The notes beneath the pieces are model-generated. The model had not been told where the DNA came from. It did no database searches and saw only the letters and a list, made by a program, of their open reading frames with translations. The translations under genes and the position numbers were made by a program. 64,000 nucleotides of DNA, taken from positions 1 through 64,000 of the forward strand of contig VDMD01000078.1 of assembly GCA_007026445.1 (NCBI GenBank). Reading direction: 5' to 3'. Within the stretch, counting starts at the first letter, position 1. Every line of letters starts with the position of its first letter. Shown here one piece after another: positions 21,386 to 31,704 of the stretch. The stretch comes from Schizophyllum amplum. Lineage: Eukaryota > Basidiomycota > Agaricomycetes > Agaricales > Schizophyllaceae.

Positions 21386-21575
21386 TGGGTTTTCGAAGCC
21401 CCGACTTGGCAACCCCCTTGGTGGGCCTTAGGATCATCGCCGGCGAGACGGCGGTGTGGCCTTCGGCCTCCATGCCCCACTATGTGTTAGACGTAGTCAT
21501 ACTCAGTATATACTATCATATGCGATACCTGATTCATCTGGTCGTGCGAGAGCTGCCGCACGAGTCTCGAAATAG
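21386..21575 (+). repeat. Ngaro split direct repeat B2
   Basis: 190-bp copy of B1. Its end (AAATAG) is the right edge of the element; host exon sequence continues at 21576. On the minus strand its terminal part supplies a new stop codon to the interrupted hydrolase gene. Confidence 0.93.
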
Positions 21576-23793
21576 ATGAGCGGGTTGGTGCTGAAGGGTT
21601 GGCGAGGGTAGAGGAGGGATGGACGGAGGGGGGGAGGAAGGAGGGAGGGTAGGGGAGGGACGGAGGGTAGGGGAGGGTAGACGAGGGGGAGGGTAGACGA
21701 GGGGGAGGGTAAACGAGGGGGAGGGAATTCGAGTCAGCGCGTCATCCTAGACCAACAGCGAGGCGGCGGAAAGAGAACAAGCAACAGGTCGGAACAAACA
21801 ACAAGTCGGAACAAACAACAAGTCGGGGAAAGAGAACCAACAGCGCGCCATCCCAGACCAACAGCGGGCCATCCTAAGCCAACAGCGCGCCATCCCAGCG
21901 AGCGGGCAAAATGAACAACCGACGAGGCGGAGGAAAGAGAACAAACGGCGAGGCGGAGGAAAGAAAACAACCGGCGAGGCGGCCGAAAAAGAACAGACGG
22001 CGAGGCGGGGAAAGAAAACAACCGGCGAGGCGGAGGAAACAGAACAAACGGCGCGGCATCCCGATCTAAAGCGAACGGGGAAGAGAACAACGAGGCCGGA
22101 TTGAAATCACTCACTCCTCAGCACTGACGAGCACGCCATAGCACGTCCCCTGCACTTTATGCAAGGCGACGACGTCTTCGGTACTTGAGGGAGCGGCGGC
22201 CTCATCGGTACTTGACGCCGGGGCGACCTCATCGTTACTTGAGGCAGCGATTTCCTCAGCAATTGAGGAGGCGACCTCCTCAGCACTTGACGCCGGGGCG
22301 ACCTCCTCAGCACGTCTTAATACCACCCCCTCCCCCTTCCCCTCCCCCTCCCTCGCCGCCCTCAACTCCCTCGCCGCCCTCCACTCACTCACGAGCTCCT
22401 CCCGCACCGGAAGCCCGTACTGTACATCGTCGTCAAAGTAGATGATCTGCACGGGTTGGGAGATCTGTGGTGGGAGTGTGAGGTTTTGGTATATGCGAGA
22501 GTGTGACGGTTTTGGTGGGAGAGTGAGGTTTTGGTGACGCGCGATGGAAGGCGCTGAGGGGAAGGGAAGGCGTTGAGGGGAAGGGAAGGCGCTGAGGGGA
22601 AGGCGAGCAAGAAACGCGCGAGGGTGAAGACGAGCGGGAGATGCACGAGGGAGGTCGAGGACAGTAAAGGAGTAACGCGCCGTAAAGCTCCAACCACCCC
22701 AAGTCCTACTACGCACCTTCGCCAAAAACGCCCGCCAAGCATCCCTCCCGGACCGCGGTCGCGCCGAGTGCCACTGATTCACGCTGACCGTCGCGCTCAT
22801 GACCTTCTCGGGTTCGGGGGCCCAGTTGGTGGACGCGTAGTCCATGGAGGATTTGGTGACGCTTTATGGGTGTGATTAGTTGGTAGGTGTGAGGTAGGGG
22901 TGTGCTAGTGACGGGGAGGGGCATAGAGGAAGACGACGAGGACATAGAGGACGACGGGAGGGACACCGGGGACGGAAGAGGCACAGAGGACGGGAAGATA
23001 TGGACAGATACGCACGCCTGCACGGAGCGGACATCGGAGTAGCGATTGCTGAACATCATCTGCTCAGCTCCGTAAAACGCGTCCTGGATGAGGGATATGT
23101 CGGGGTTCTGAGCGTCTTTATGGTATGCCTCTTCCCAGTAGCCACACATCTCCTTCCGCGCTTGGATGTTGCCCTCGGGCTGCGATGGGGCGATCAGACG
23201 ACGATTAGCAGAGCCTCATCGGTGTGTACAAATGACACACCTCGTGTAACGCGAGGGGTGAGCAGAGCGTGAGGGAGGCGACCAGGTCGGGGTGTGCGAC
23301 GGCGAGCTCCATGGCGACGTTGGCGCCGACCGCGAGACCAACTATATGACATGCGGGGAGCTGCAACGCCCTCTGCGGGAGGGTGTCAGAGAGGAGAATA
23401 GCGTACGCGAGTCGTATAGCCGCGCGGAACGTATAACCACGCACCATGAGCAACGCAACGTCGTCGGCGATCGGCTGATGCGTATACGACTCCACCAGCG
23501 GCGGACCTTGTGTCGCGCCATGACCGCGCAGCATAGGCGCGACGAGATTGCACTGCCTGAGCGCGGGGTCTGCAAACTGGGCTGACGAGGGGGGGAGGTC
23601 AACGGGAGGCTGATACCGGTGAGCGAAGCGTGCACGCACAGACGAAGATATCCGCCCCGATCAGTGTAGAATGTATGAGCACGACGGTCGGCCGCGAGGG
23701 ATCAATGCGCTGCGCATCGTTCTCGGTCGGCGTAGCGATAAAGTACTGCATGTCGACGGGACCGACCGCGGTGTCGAGCGAGACGTGGGGCAT
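21503..23793 (-). CDS. alpha/beta-hydrolase-fold protein, copy 1, with a transposon-derived C-terminus
   Basis: Exons (minus): 23793-23640, 23581-23445, 23372-23241, 23179-23016, 22861-22717, 22464-22115, 21590-21503; about 389 residues. MPHVSLDTAVGPVDM opens the protein, followed by VVLIHSTLIGADIF (oxyanion-side strand), NLVAPMLRGHG, the elbow region HIVGLAVGANVAMELAVAHP, and VQIIYFDDDVQYGLPV (acid-strand region). Exon structure matches copy 2 base for base in exons 1, 2, 3 and 5. The nucleophile elbow reads GLAVG, with Ala in place of Ser, so hydrolysis is doubtful. Exon 6 carries a 64-codon insertion rich in PASS-EE units. Exon 7 runs NPLIY into Ngaro repeat B2 and ends after about 23 foreign residues; the old tail lies at 15073-15307. 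Introns 5 and 6 contain private repeats. Confidence 0.82.
21591..22114 (-). other. repeat-filled intron 6 of hydrolase copy 1
   Basis: The intron runs from GTGAGTGATT (22114) to CCCTTCAG (21591). It holds purine-rich arrays: GGCGAGGCGGAGGAAAGA-type units at about 21920-22045, ACAACAAGTCGG / CAACAGCGCGCCATCC units at about 21780-21895, and GAGGGTAGACGAGGGG units at about 21650-21725. Confidence 0.8.
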
Positions 23794-26744
23794 GGTGGGG
23801 GGACGGAAGCAAGGAGCGACAGATACGTACCGCGTTCACGCCCGTCGCGCGGGAGGACCTTGATTGCATGCCCTCTCGCGCCGCGCGCCCCCGGTCCTTG
23901 TGCTCTTTCCACCTCGCGTGCAACGGAATGATAGGCCCGCATGACCCCGTGACCTCGAAGAAGCAGAAAATCAGCAGAACATCACCGTCTCTCTGCGTTT
24001 CCATGCGTTGCAATCCGGCGTCCCGCTTGCCCGGGTCACCTACTAGGCACCTGCCCGGGCTACAACTGCGCTCCCTCGACGTTCGACACTCACTCGTACC
24101 CAGCCAATGCTGGTCTTTCGCAGTCAAGTATCCCCTCGGGTCGCAGACATCGGTGATAGGCAGAGAGACGTGACGCGACGACCAAGATGATTTCGTGACT
24201 TCCCGATCCGGTTCCGCGGATTCAATTTTGTTGGCCTCGGTTCCTGCCAATCAGGACCCTCTCGGCGTCGCTCAATCAACTCGTGCGACTGCGCCCGTCA
24301 TTGCGGCGCGCGGTACACACAGATAGGCCTCTGCTATAGAACCTAAAGGAGGATCTAGCCGCGAAAATAGTGAGAAACAGCAATGTTGACGATGTCCTTC
24401 GCTCGAGAAGCGCGCTGGTTCCTAAGTACGAGCACATCAGATAGCATCGGGCGAGACACGCACCCATGAGAAAGTATTACATACACGAATAACAATGGAC
24501 CCACAAAGACCTACCAACAGCTTTAAATTACTATACTGTATCTGCAACGACGATGTTTGTTGACGACACTATTTCGCGTGAGAGAAACAAAGGGCCTATG
24601 AGCTCAACTCAACGCGCCGAATCGGCGGCACCTTGAAGAATGCTGTGAGTAAACGGCCTCACAGTACTATGAGCGCGTGAGGATTATACCGCCGCAGAGG
24701 TAGCGCCCCTCAGTTCTGCCCGTCCTCCGAGCGCTTCAGTTCCGCCCGTCCTCAGAGCGCATCAGTTTTGTCTTGGTCCCGTTCGTCCGCATTAGTCCCA
24801 GTTCGTCCGCATTAGTCCCAGTTCGTCCGCATTAGTCCCACAAAAATCTTCAGTCCCACAACAATCGTCAGTCACAAGAGGACCTATGCGAGCCAAACGC
24901 AAGCCGGTGAGCCTGAGCAGGCAGGGTCGTCGACCGTCGCCAGGCAGGGTCGTCGACCGTCGCCAGGCGAAGTCAAGCGCCGCCGGAGCAGGCAGGCTCG
25001 TCATGAACCGTCGCCAAGCACGTTAGTCGACCCTCGCCAAGCATGGTCTTCGATCGTCGCCTCTTGGTCGCAGTGTCGTTCAACGGTCAGATCCCGGTGT
25101 TGCTCAGCGGTCAGACCCCGGTGTCGCCCAACGGTCAGACCCCTGGTGTCGCTCGACTGCCGGAGCGCCCGGATGCCGGCGACAGCGAGAGCCACCCCGG
25201 CGGAAGTCGAATCCACGACGACTTCGAGAAAATGATTGGGCATCTCCGACAGTAGGAGGCCGAGCGTGTACGTGTCGGCGGAGGTTGGAGATGAGCCTGA
25301 GGGGATGCGAGTCATTTGAGGGAATACTGGCGGTCTAACGAGTTGCAGAGCCAGCGCATGATGACAAGGGGGATGCAAAGTGTCTCTTCACGACCGTGAC
25401 GAAGATGACAGAATGACGCTGCAAAACGTCGTCAGCGGGCACGAAAGGAAAAGAGTATCAAAGCGCACCCCGAATACGGGAATCCCGGGACGCCGATCAC
25501 CATTAGCAGCTCCCGTTGGCGCTCAAGATGGTCTTCTGCGTTGTTCGACGACACAAATACGGAACTGCGTGGATCTGTGGATTGAAAGTTAGCAGGGGGC
25601 GGCGGTGTCAATGAGCTTCAGGCGCTCACCGACGTAGTCAAAAACAGCGCTCGCCGACATAGTCAAAGACGACGCTCATATCGTCAAAAACGATGAAGCC
25701 GCGGCTCCAGATCCTCGCGCGAGGAGAAACATGCTATTCACTCAAATCGTCCGTTCAAGGGAAAGGCGTGGTCGGGGATGAGGAGGCTCAAGGCTGGCTA
25801 GTTCTTCCAGACCCAATCACTAATTTACAGCGCAGAATCGTGGCCAACACAGCGCAGAATCGTGGCCAAAAAGTTTCGAAGAATGTCGAGCCTTCATCCA
25901 GCGCCACACGACGCGTTTGAATCTCTAGGCGCTGATAGGATGCTGGACAGACAGCGGGGAGACTGCCGCATGTCGTCCGGCATGCATTGGCGCACAAGCT
26001 TCAGTGATGTGATAGGTTATTCGTATTTTACTCGTTCAGTCTCTTCTGAATACAGGTCAGGCTGATTTCACGAGGGCGAGCGTGTGGCATGCACCTTGAT
26101 GTTGCTTGAGGTGGCGGTCATTGCTCGACTGTAGCAAACTCGGGCTCCGAGGCGTGTCGCACGCAGGACACAATGCGACAGAGAACGTCCAAGGCATACC
26201 CGTAGGCGTACTGTGTCCCATATGGTGCCAGCGGCCATCTCTGAGGGAAATGTGACGAGAAAAGCGGTCATGTCCAGCTTCGGCGGCGGCATTGGATATG
26301 GCTCAGTGGTAAACAAGGGTTTTCGACAAGATCAGAACCTTTTATACCGGTGGAAAGCATCCCTGCGAGGAGGGATGTAATGAAAACGATGGGAGTTGTG
26401 AACAAGGAGGTTTGAACAATGCGATGTCCAAATGGAGGCGCGGTCCGACGGACCGGATGACCAAGCAAGCACAAACAAGCAATGCTCGCTTTGTTCAAGC
26501 CCTCATGTCCCTTTCGGAACGCATAGCCTGTCTGACTCTGAGCCTGCTGATCTAGACTGATACATACGTTGACCTTGTTCCGGAAGAAGCAACTGACGGG
26601 GCGCGTTGTGGCTCGTCTTGAAAGTCGGACATTTTCTTTACCTGAGAGCCGTGCGCACTGCAGTCTTTGGGGATACGATCTTCACTCAATCCGCGTTGTC
26701 AATCACTCAACATAGCTAGCAGACGGTAATTCTGTAGTATTTAA
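23794..26744. other. spacer between the two hydrolase copies
   Basis: 23794 to about 24600 is the upstream flank of copy 1 and resembles the flank of copy 2 (28815-29600), sharing words such as CGGTTCCGCGGA and CTGTGCTATAGA-like strings. Beyond that there are exact 20-bp triplets at 24781-24840 (GTTCGTCCGCATTAGTCCCA), a 22-23 bp doublet at about 24922-24967 and three looser ACGGTCAGACCCCGGTGTCG units at 25082-25150. A minus-strand frame near 25250-25330 (ADTYTLGLLLSEM) faintly recalls a protein-kinase subdomain but is too short to call. No intact gene was found. Confidence 0.5.
24781..24840. repeat. exact 20-bp tandem repeat, three copies
   Basis: GTTCGTCCGCATTAGTCCCA is present three times without a mismatch. 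Confidence 0.95.
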
Positions 26745-29600
26745 TGCACATCGGTACGTAGACGAGCACATTGCATGACAGAGCGAGAGCGAAAACTCAA
26801 GACAATATAACGACTGAGATGAGATACTGTATAAATAGTAATAGCAAGAACAGAGATAGTTGATAGAGGAGAAAACTGTTGCAACATGATACACAAAGAA
26901 GCGAGCATAGGTAAAAGTATGCGATGGGGAGCATAGGTAAGAGTATGCGATGGGGAGCATATGTTAAAGTATGCGATGGGGGAAAGGCGACAGCACCTGT
27001 TCAATTCGAAACCAAATCCGAACCGTGTCTTGGATGCTCACGGGCTTCCGTCTATATGACACGACGACACGAGACACGTCAAGACCGAGGGGGGGTGGCC
27101 TACATGCCGCCTAGTCGTCCTCCGAGTCTCGTCGGCGTCCTCCAAGTCCCGGCGTCGTTGTCGTGCCCCGGATCCTACACATCGTCAAAGTCGAGCGCAT
27201 CAAGCGCCTCGCCGATGGGGAATGACCTAGATAATCGCGAATACACCGTCGGAATCCTCGTCGTCGCTCAGGTTCTGCGACGAGACGCACTCTGCAAGCC
27301 GTGTATCGAACGGTGTTCCGAGCGCGGCGCCGCCGCTCGGGGGCGCCGCTGGCGGTAGGGATGGTGACGAGTGCGACGCGACGAACTGATATATGAGCGG
27401 GTTGACGCTAGAAGTATGCGAACGCCAAAGGTGAATGCGCGCGCAAAAGGTGTCCGTGAATGTGAAAGATGGGGAGAAAGGCCAGATCAGCGCTCTCAAA
27501 ACCAATCGCAGAGACAAGACCACGCACTCCGAAGCGCTGACGAGCACGCCGTAGCATGTGCCCTGCACTTGCTGCATAGGAACTTCCTTGCCAGCCGCGC
27601 GGAACTCGTTGATGATCTCCTCGCGCACCGGGAGCGGGTACGGCACATCGTCGTCGAAATGGATGATCTGCATGGGTTGTCGGATCTGCTGGAGCGTGTT
27701 GGTGAGGGCGGCGCGGGCGAGCGGTTGGGGTTGGGATGCGAGCGGGGGAAGGGATGCGAGCGAGGGAAGGGCATGCGAGCGGGGGAAGGGGTGCGAGCGG
27801 TGGAAAGGGATGCGAGCGGTGGAAAGGGATGCGAGCGGGGGAAGGGATGCGAAGCGGGAACGCACCTGGCCAAAGAACGTGCGCCAAGCTGCGCTGCCGG
27901 AGCGGGGGCGTGCTGTGTGCCATCGGTTCACGCTGACGGACGCGTTCATGAGCTTCTCGGGTTCTGGGGCCCAGTTGCTTGACGCGTAGTCGATGGAGGA
28001 TTTGGTGACGCTGTGTATGGCGAGTCGGGGGACAAGGAGTCAGGATGGAGCAGAGCGGAGATAAACAGCGACGCACGCGCGAACGGAGTGGACGTCAGAG
28101 TAACGATTGCTGAAGGTCATCTGCTCGGAGCCGTACAGCGCGTCCTGGATGAGGGGAACGTCGGGAATCTGGCTCCTGAATGCGTCTTCCCAGTAGTTGA
28201 TGATCTCCTTCCGCGCTTGTATGTTCCCCTCAGGCTACGATTGGACGAGAGTCAGCAGAGCCTCGTCGACTCCAGGACGAGAGACACACCTCTTCCAGCG
28301 CGAGGGGGGAGCAGAGTGTGAGGGAGGCGACCAGGTCGGGATGTGTGACGGCGAGCTCCATGGCGACGTTGGCACCGATCGCGAGACCGACGACATGACA
28401 TGCAGGCAGCTGCAGCGCGCGCTGCAGGAAAGGTAAGAGGCGGATAACGTGTAGGGGTCGGAGCCACGCACCATAAACAACGCGACGTCCTCGGCGATCG
28501 CCTGATGTGTGTATGACTCCTCGAGCGGCGGTCCTCGTGTCGTGCCGTGGGCGCGCAGCATAGGCGCTACCAGATTGCACTGCCTGAGCGCCGGGTCTGT
28601 GAACTGCTCTGTCGGGACCGGGTCAGAGGGGAGCTATCTCTCAGTGAAGCGCGTACGCACCGACGAAGATCTCCGCCCCGATGAACACAGAATGTATGAG
28701 CAGGACGGTCGGCCGCGAAGGATCGATGCGCTGCGCGTCGTTGTCCGCCGGCGTCGCGATGAAGAATTGCATGTCGACGGGACCGGCCGCGGTGTCGAGC
28801 GAGACGTGGGGCATGGTGGCGGGAGGGAAGCAAGGTGCGTGGGATGCGTCCCGCGCTCCCGCCTGCTATACGCGGGGACCTTGATTACATGGCCCCCTCC
28901 GCTGTGCGTGCGACGGAGTGTTATAGCCCCAAATGTCGCTGTGCCCCCCCGGAAGAAGCAGAAGAAGCCGACATCGCCGTCTCTCCGCGTTCTCATGCCC
29001 TGCAACGCGGGGTCCCGCTTTCCCTTGTCCTCCATTACGTAATGCTCATTGTTCGTCAATGCCCGGCGGCGCATGCTGGTCTTTTAGCAGGCAAGTGGTC
29101 CCTGAATCGTTGCCTGGTCTCTCCGAGACATGACTGACGATGACGGGCAAAAGAGACGTGATGATCGAACTGACTTTGTGACTTCCTGATTCGGTTCCGC
29201 GGAAGCAATTTTCCTCCGCCTCCGGTTCCTGATCCCAACAGAGAAGCAAAAGGGGACCCTCAAGGTCAGGGAGCGCGCTCAATTGAAGTCTTGCGACTGC
29301 ACCCGTTGTCGCGCGCGGGGCCTGGACAGGCGCCTGTGCTATAGAGCCCACTGGGTTTTGAGCTGCAAAATTGGTGGGAAGCCTAAACAGCGAAGTGTCG
29401 GCGAGTCGCGATTCGTCTTCGTCTGAGAAGCGCAAGGGACGATCCTTCGCGCGCGCGTCGGACCGTGGCCGATATTCAACGTTCAAGGTCTGAGTCGTGC
29501 AAGAAGCCCGCCAATTAAATAGCGTTTAACATTCACATCGGACGTCCACTTCGCGATGACAGCGCAAGGACGACGATGATTGTTGGCTGTAACTGCTATC
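26745..29600. repeat. segmental duplication, copy 2 (partner of about 14500-15307 plus 21576-24600)
   Basis: Gene, introns, 5' flank and 3' flank are all recognisable in both places in the same order and orientation, about 3 kb without the retroelement. Limits are approximate because the outer flanks are strongly diverged. A GTATGCGATGGGGAGCATA-type triplet at 26917-26980 is private to this copy. Confidence 0.75.
27227..28814 (-). CDS. alpha/beta-hydrolase-fold protein, copy 2 (intact)
   Basis: Exons (minus): 28814-28661, 28608-28472, 28421-28290, 28234-28077, 28010-27866, 27685-27528, 27407-27227. All phases agree and give 354 residues. Landmarks are TVLLIHSVFIGAEIF, CNLVAPMLRAHG, HVVGLAIGANVAMELAV, FSNRYSDVHSVRA, YASSNWAPEPEK, SVNRWHTARPRSG, MQIIHFDDDVPYPLPV and a Ser/Pro-rich tail ending in an acidic LSDDEDSDG. 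The elbow is GLAIG instead of G-x-S-x-G, so the catalytic Ser is missing here too. The protein may bind a ligand or partner rather than hydrolyse; this is inference. Copy 1 upstream on the same strand is its paralogue. Intron 5 (27686-27865) holds GGGAAGGGATGCGAGCG repeats. A conserved FPIGEALDAL motif just past the stop (27178-27230) may mark an older C-terminus. Confidence 0.87.
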
Positions 29601-31704
29601 TGTGCGAGGTGAGGTTATCTATCCTTGGCCTTGGGGCCTTAGACTCTCACCGATCACGAGCCTCTCACCGTTCACGAGCCTCTCACCGTTTACGAGCCTC
29701 TCACCGTTTACGGGCCTCTGGCTACAATCGGGCGACTTGAGTACATCTCGTGCGACCGCAGGACATTTTCATGCCAGATGCGTGTCAGCGGCCCGACGTG
29801 CCTGTAGTTCGCGTGAGAGTTGCATGATTGCGCGGGAGAGCAGCAAGATTGCGCGTGAGAGTAGCGAAAGGGCCGTGAGCTCGGAGTAAACGACCTCGTA
29901 CACCCCTGCACAAGTGGCGCGTTTCTGCCCGGCCTTAAGTAGAGGGCACCAGAGCCTCAGAGGGCATCAGAGCCTTAGAGGGCATCAGTCCTTGGAGAGT
30001 CAGAGGACATCAGTCCTTGGAGCACCTTGGAGAGTCAACGCGAGCTGCTGACTCCTGAGGAGCTTTGGGCACACTTTGGGCAGCCATCACGCGGCATCGC
30101 CTAGCGCCGCTCCTCTTGATCAATCCGCATTCCGTTGTTGATTGGATCGCGGACCTCTTGGTTGTTGACGATCTGTTGCTGTACGAAAGGCAGAAATGAC
30201 GACGTGGGCTCCAGGGGATGAGGTCACTCGGGGGCGAACGTTGAGACTCAGCGGCGAACGTCCAGCGACGGCTTTCGCACGGCGAGTGACGGTCCTCGCA
30301 TTTCGCCCGCGAGTGATGATTCCCATCTTTCGCTCAACGAGTGATGATGTCGAGCGAGTTGCGAGGATGGAAAGGGTCGAGCGAGCTGCGAGGATGGAGA
30401 TGTCGAGCGAGCTACGAAGATGGAGAAGTCGAGCGAGCTGCGTACTAGCGGAGCGGAACCCGTTGCAAGAGCGAGTTGCGAGGATGAAAAACAGTTAATC
30501 GAGCGCAGCGATGAAGGGCCTGGTGATTTGCCATTATTGGAAGGGCTATGGGTCTTGCCATAATCGGAAGAGCTACGGGTCGGGGGTCGATGCCTGGAAG
30601 AGGCGAGGGCTGATGCCTAGAAGGGAGCGAGGGCCGACGCGGAGGGAGCGAGGTCCTGGCGATGCAGAAGGGACCGAGGGTCCTGGAAATGCAGAGGGAG
30701 CGAGGGTCGATGCAGAGGGAGCGAGGGTCCTGGCGATGCAGAGGGGGGCGAGGGTCGATGCCCAGAGGGGAGCGAGGGTCGATACATCCGAGCTTGTGAT
30801 AGATAAATCCGAGTCCGTGAAGATACATCCGAGTCCGTGGCAGATGCTGAAGCATCTGCGCTAAGAGCATGCAGGACGCTCGCCACTTGGGGCTAAATGT
30901 CGGCACGATGTGCTCGAGCTCGGCACCATAGAGAGATGTCGTATCTCGAAGTCAGTTCATTCGTCGGTAATCAGGACCGAGTGCTTTCAGAAAAAATTTG
31001 GACGACAAGGATCAACGAAGGACATGGAAGTTAGAACAAGGTCAGCTTCATTTGGCTTTGTTTGGACAATTCTTGCGGTTTTCGGGCCGCCTCCCCATCT
31101 GGAAGATCCATTGTTCTCGGACCTTTGCTCTCAACTTCCATCATGATGCGTTCTCAGACTCCCGTCTACCGTCCCTCGACAAATTCGCGTATATCACCAA
31201 GCTTACTTGAACGTCAATATATACGGCATTGGACTTCAAAGGATGGACTCTCGATGCGTTTAGCGATGAGTTGCAGCGGCCAGCCCCACAAGTTTCCAGA
31301 AAGCGTGAGGAACATGAAGCAGGTGGGCAGATGGGGGTGTTTTGTAGGCCTACCAACTTTACTGTTATCAGCCCCATTGTATTTTTGAGATAAATTCGTC
31401 AGGACGCACGCACAGCACGATCGCGGGCGAGGTACGAGCATGGCAATATACGAGGGCTTTCGAACGTGTGACATTCATGCGGGAGGCCTGAGTATGTCAA
31501 AGTAGATCAGAGACCGACGTGACATAGGCAAGTTTGCAGCGTTCGTTTATGCCAAGTAAGAGGGGACTCATGTCGCTCTTAGAGCAAACAAGTGATTGCA
31601 GACATAGGTACAAAGTGATGCTATAGTACAGTAATTTTACCAGAAGAGTCTACAGTGGATGGCGACATACACAGGGATCCGAACATATCCATGGTTCGTT
31701 GTTA
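28815..31704. other. intergenic region with tandem repeats
   Basis: The part next to 28814 is the promoter side of hydrolase copy 2 and is duplicated upstream of copy 1. No gene could be supported further on. Repeats seen: an 18-bp CCTCTCACCGTTTACGAG array (29645-29717), GAGAGTTGCATGATTGCGCG-like and AGAGCCTTAGAGGGCATC units (29810-30010), GTCGAGCGAGCTGCGAGGAT units (30345-30440), and GGAGCGAGGGTCGATGCAGA units (30620-30790). Confidence 0.55.
29645..29717. repeat. 18-bp tandem repeat, four copies
   Basis: CCTCTCACCGTTTACGAG and close variants, four in a row, in the intergenic region. Confidence 0.85.

Larger units (their letters stand above)
15308..21575 (+). mobile_element. complete Ngaro-type (DIRS-like, tyrosine recombinase) retrotransposon
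   Basis: The order is A1 (15308-15479), gag, RT-RNase H, tyrosine recombinase, B1 (20955-21144), A2 (21145-21316), spacer, B2 (21386-21575). The A pair is 172 bp and the B pair 190 bp, and B1 abuts A2. This split-direct-repeat plan, with no LTRs, no DDE integrase and a YR enzyme, is the hallmark of Ngaro elements, which integrate through a circular intermediate. No methyltransferase domain was seen, which also favours Ngaro over DIRS1 or PAT. The repeat pairs look nearly identical by eye and all three ORFs are open, so the insertion is probably recent and possibly active. The host sequence is rejoined in frame if the element and one ATAG are removed. Confidence 0.93.

Noticed and set aside
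24781..24840. Direct repeats as a CRISPR-like array
   Set aside because: Units are contiguous with no unique spacers, and the genome is clearly eukaryotic.
25250..25330. Protein kinase fragment (ADTYTLGLLLSEM on the minus strand)
   Set aside because: Only about a dozen residues resemble subdomain IX. No catalytic loop or DFG motif was found nearby in any frame.
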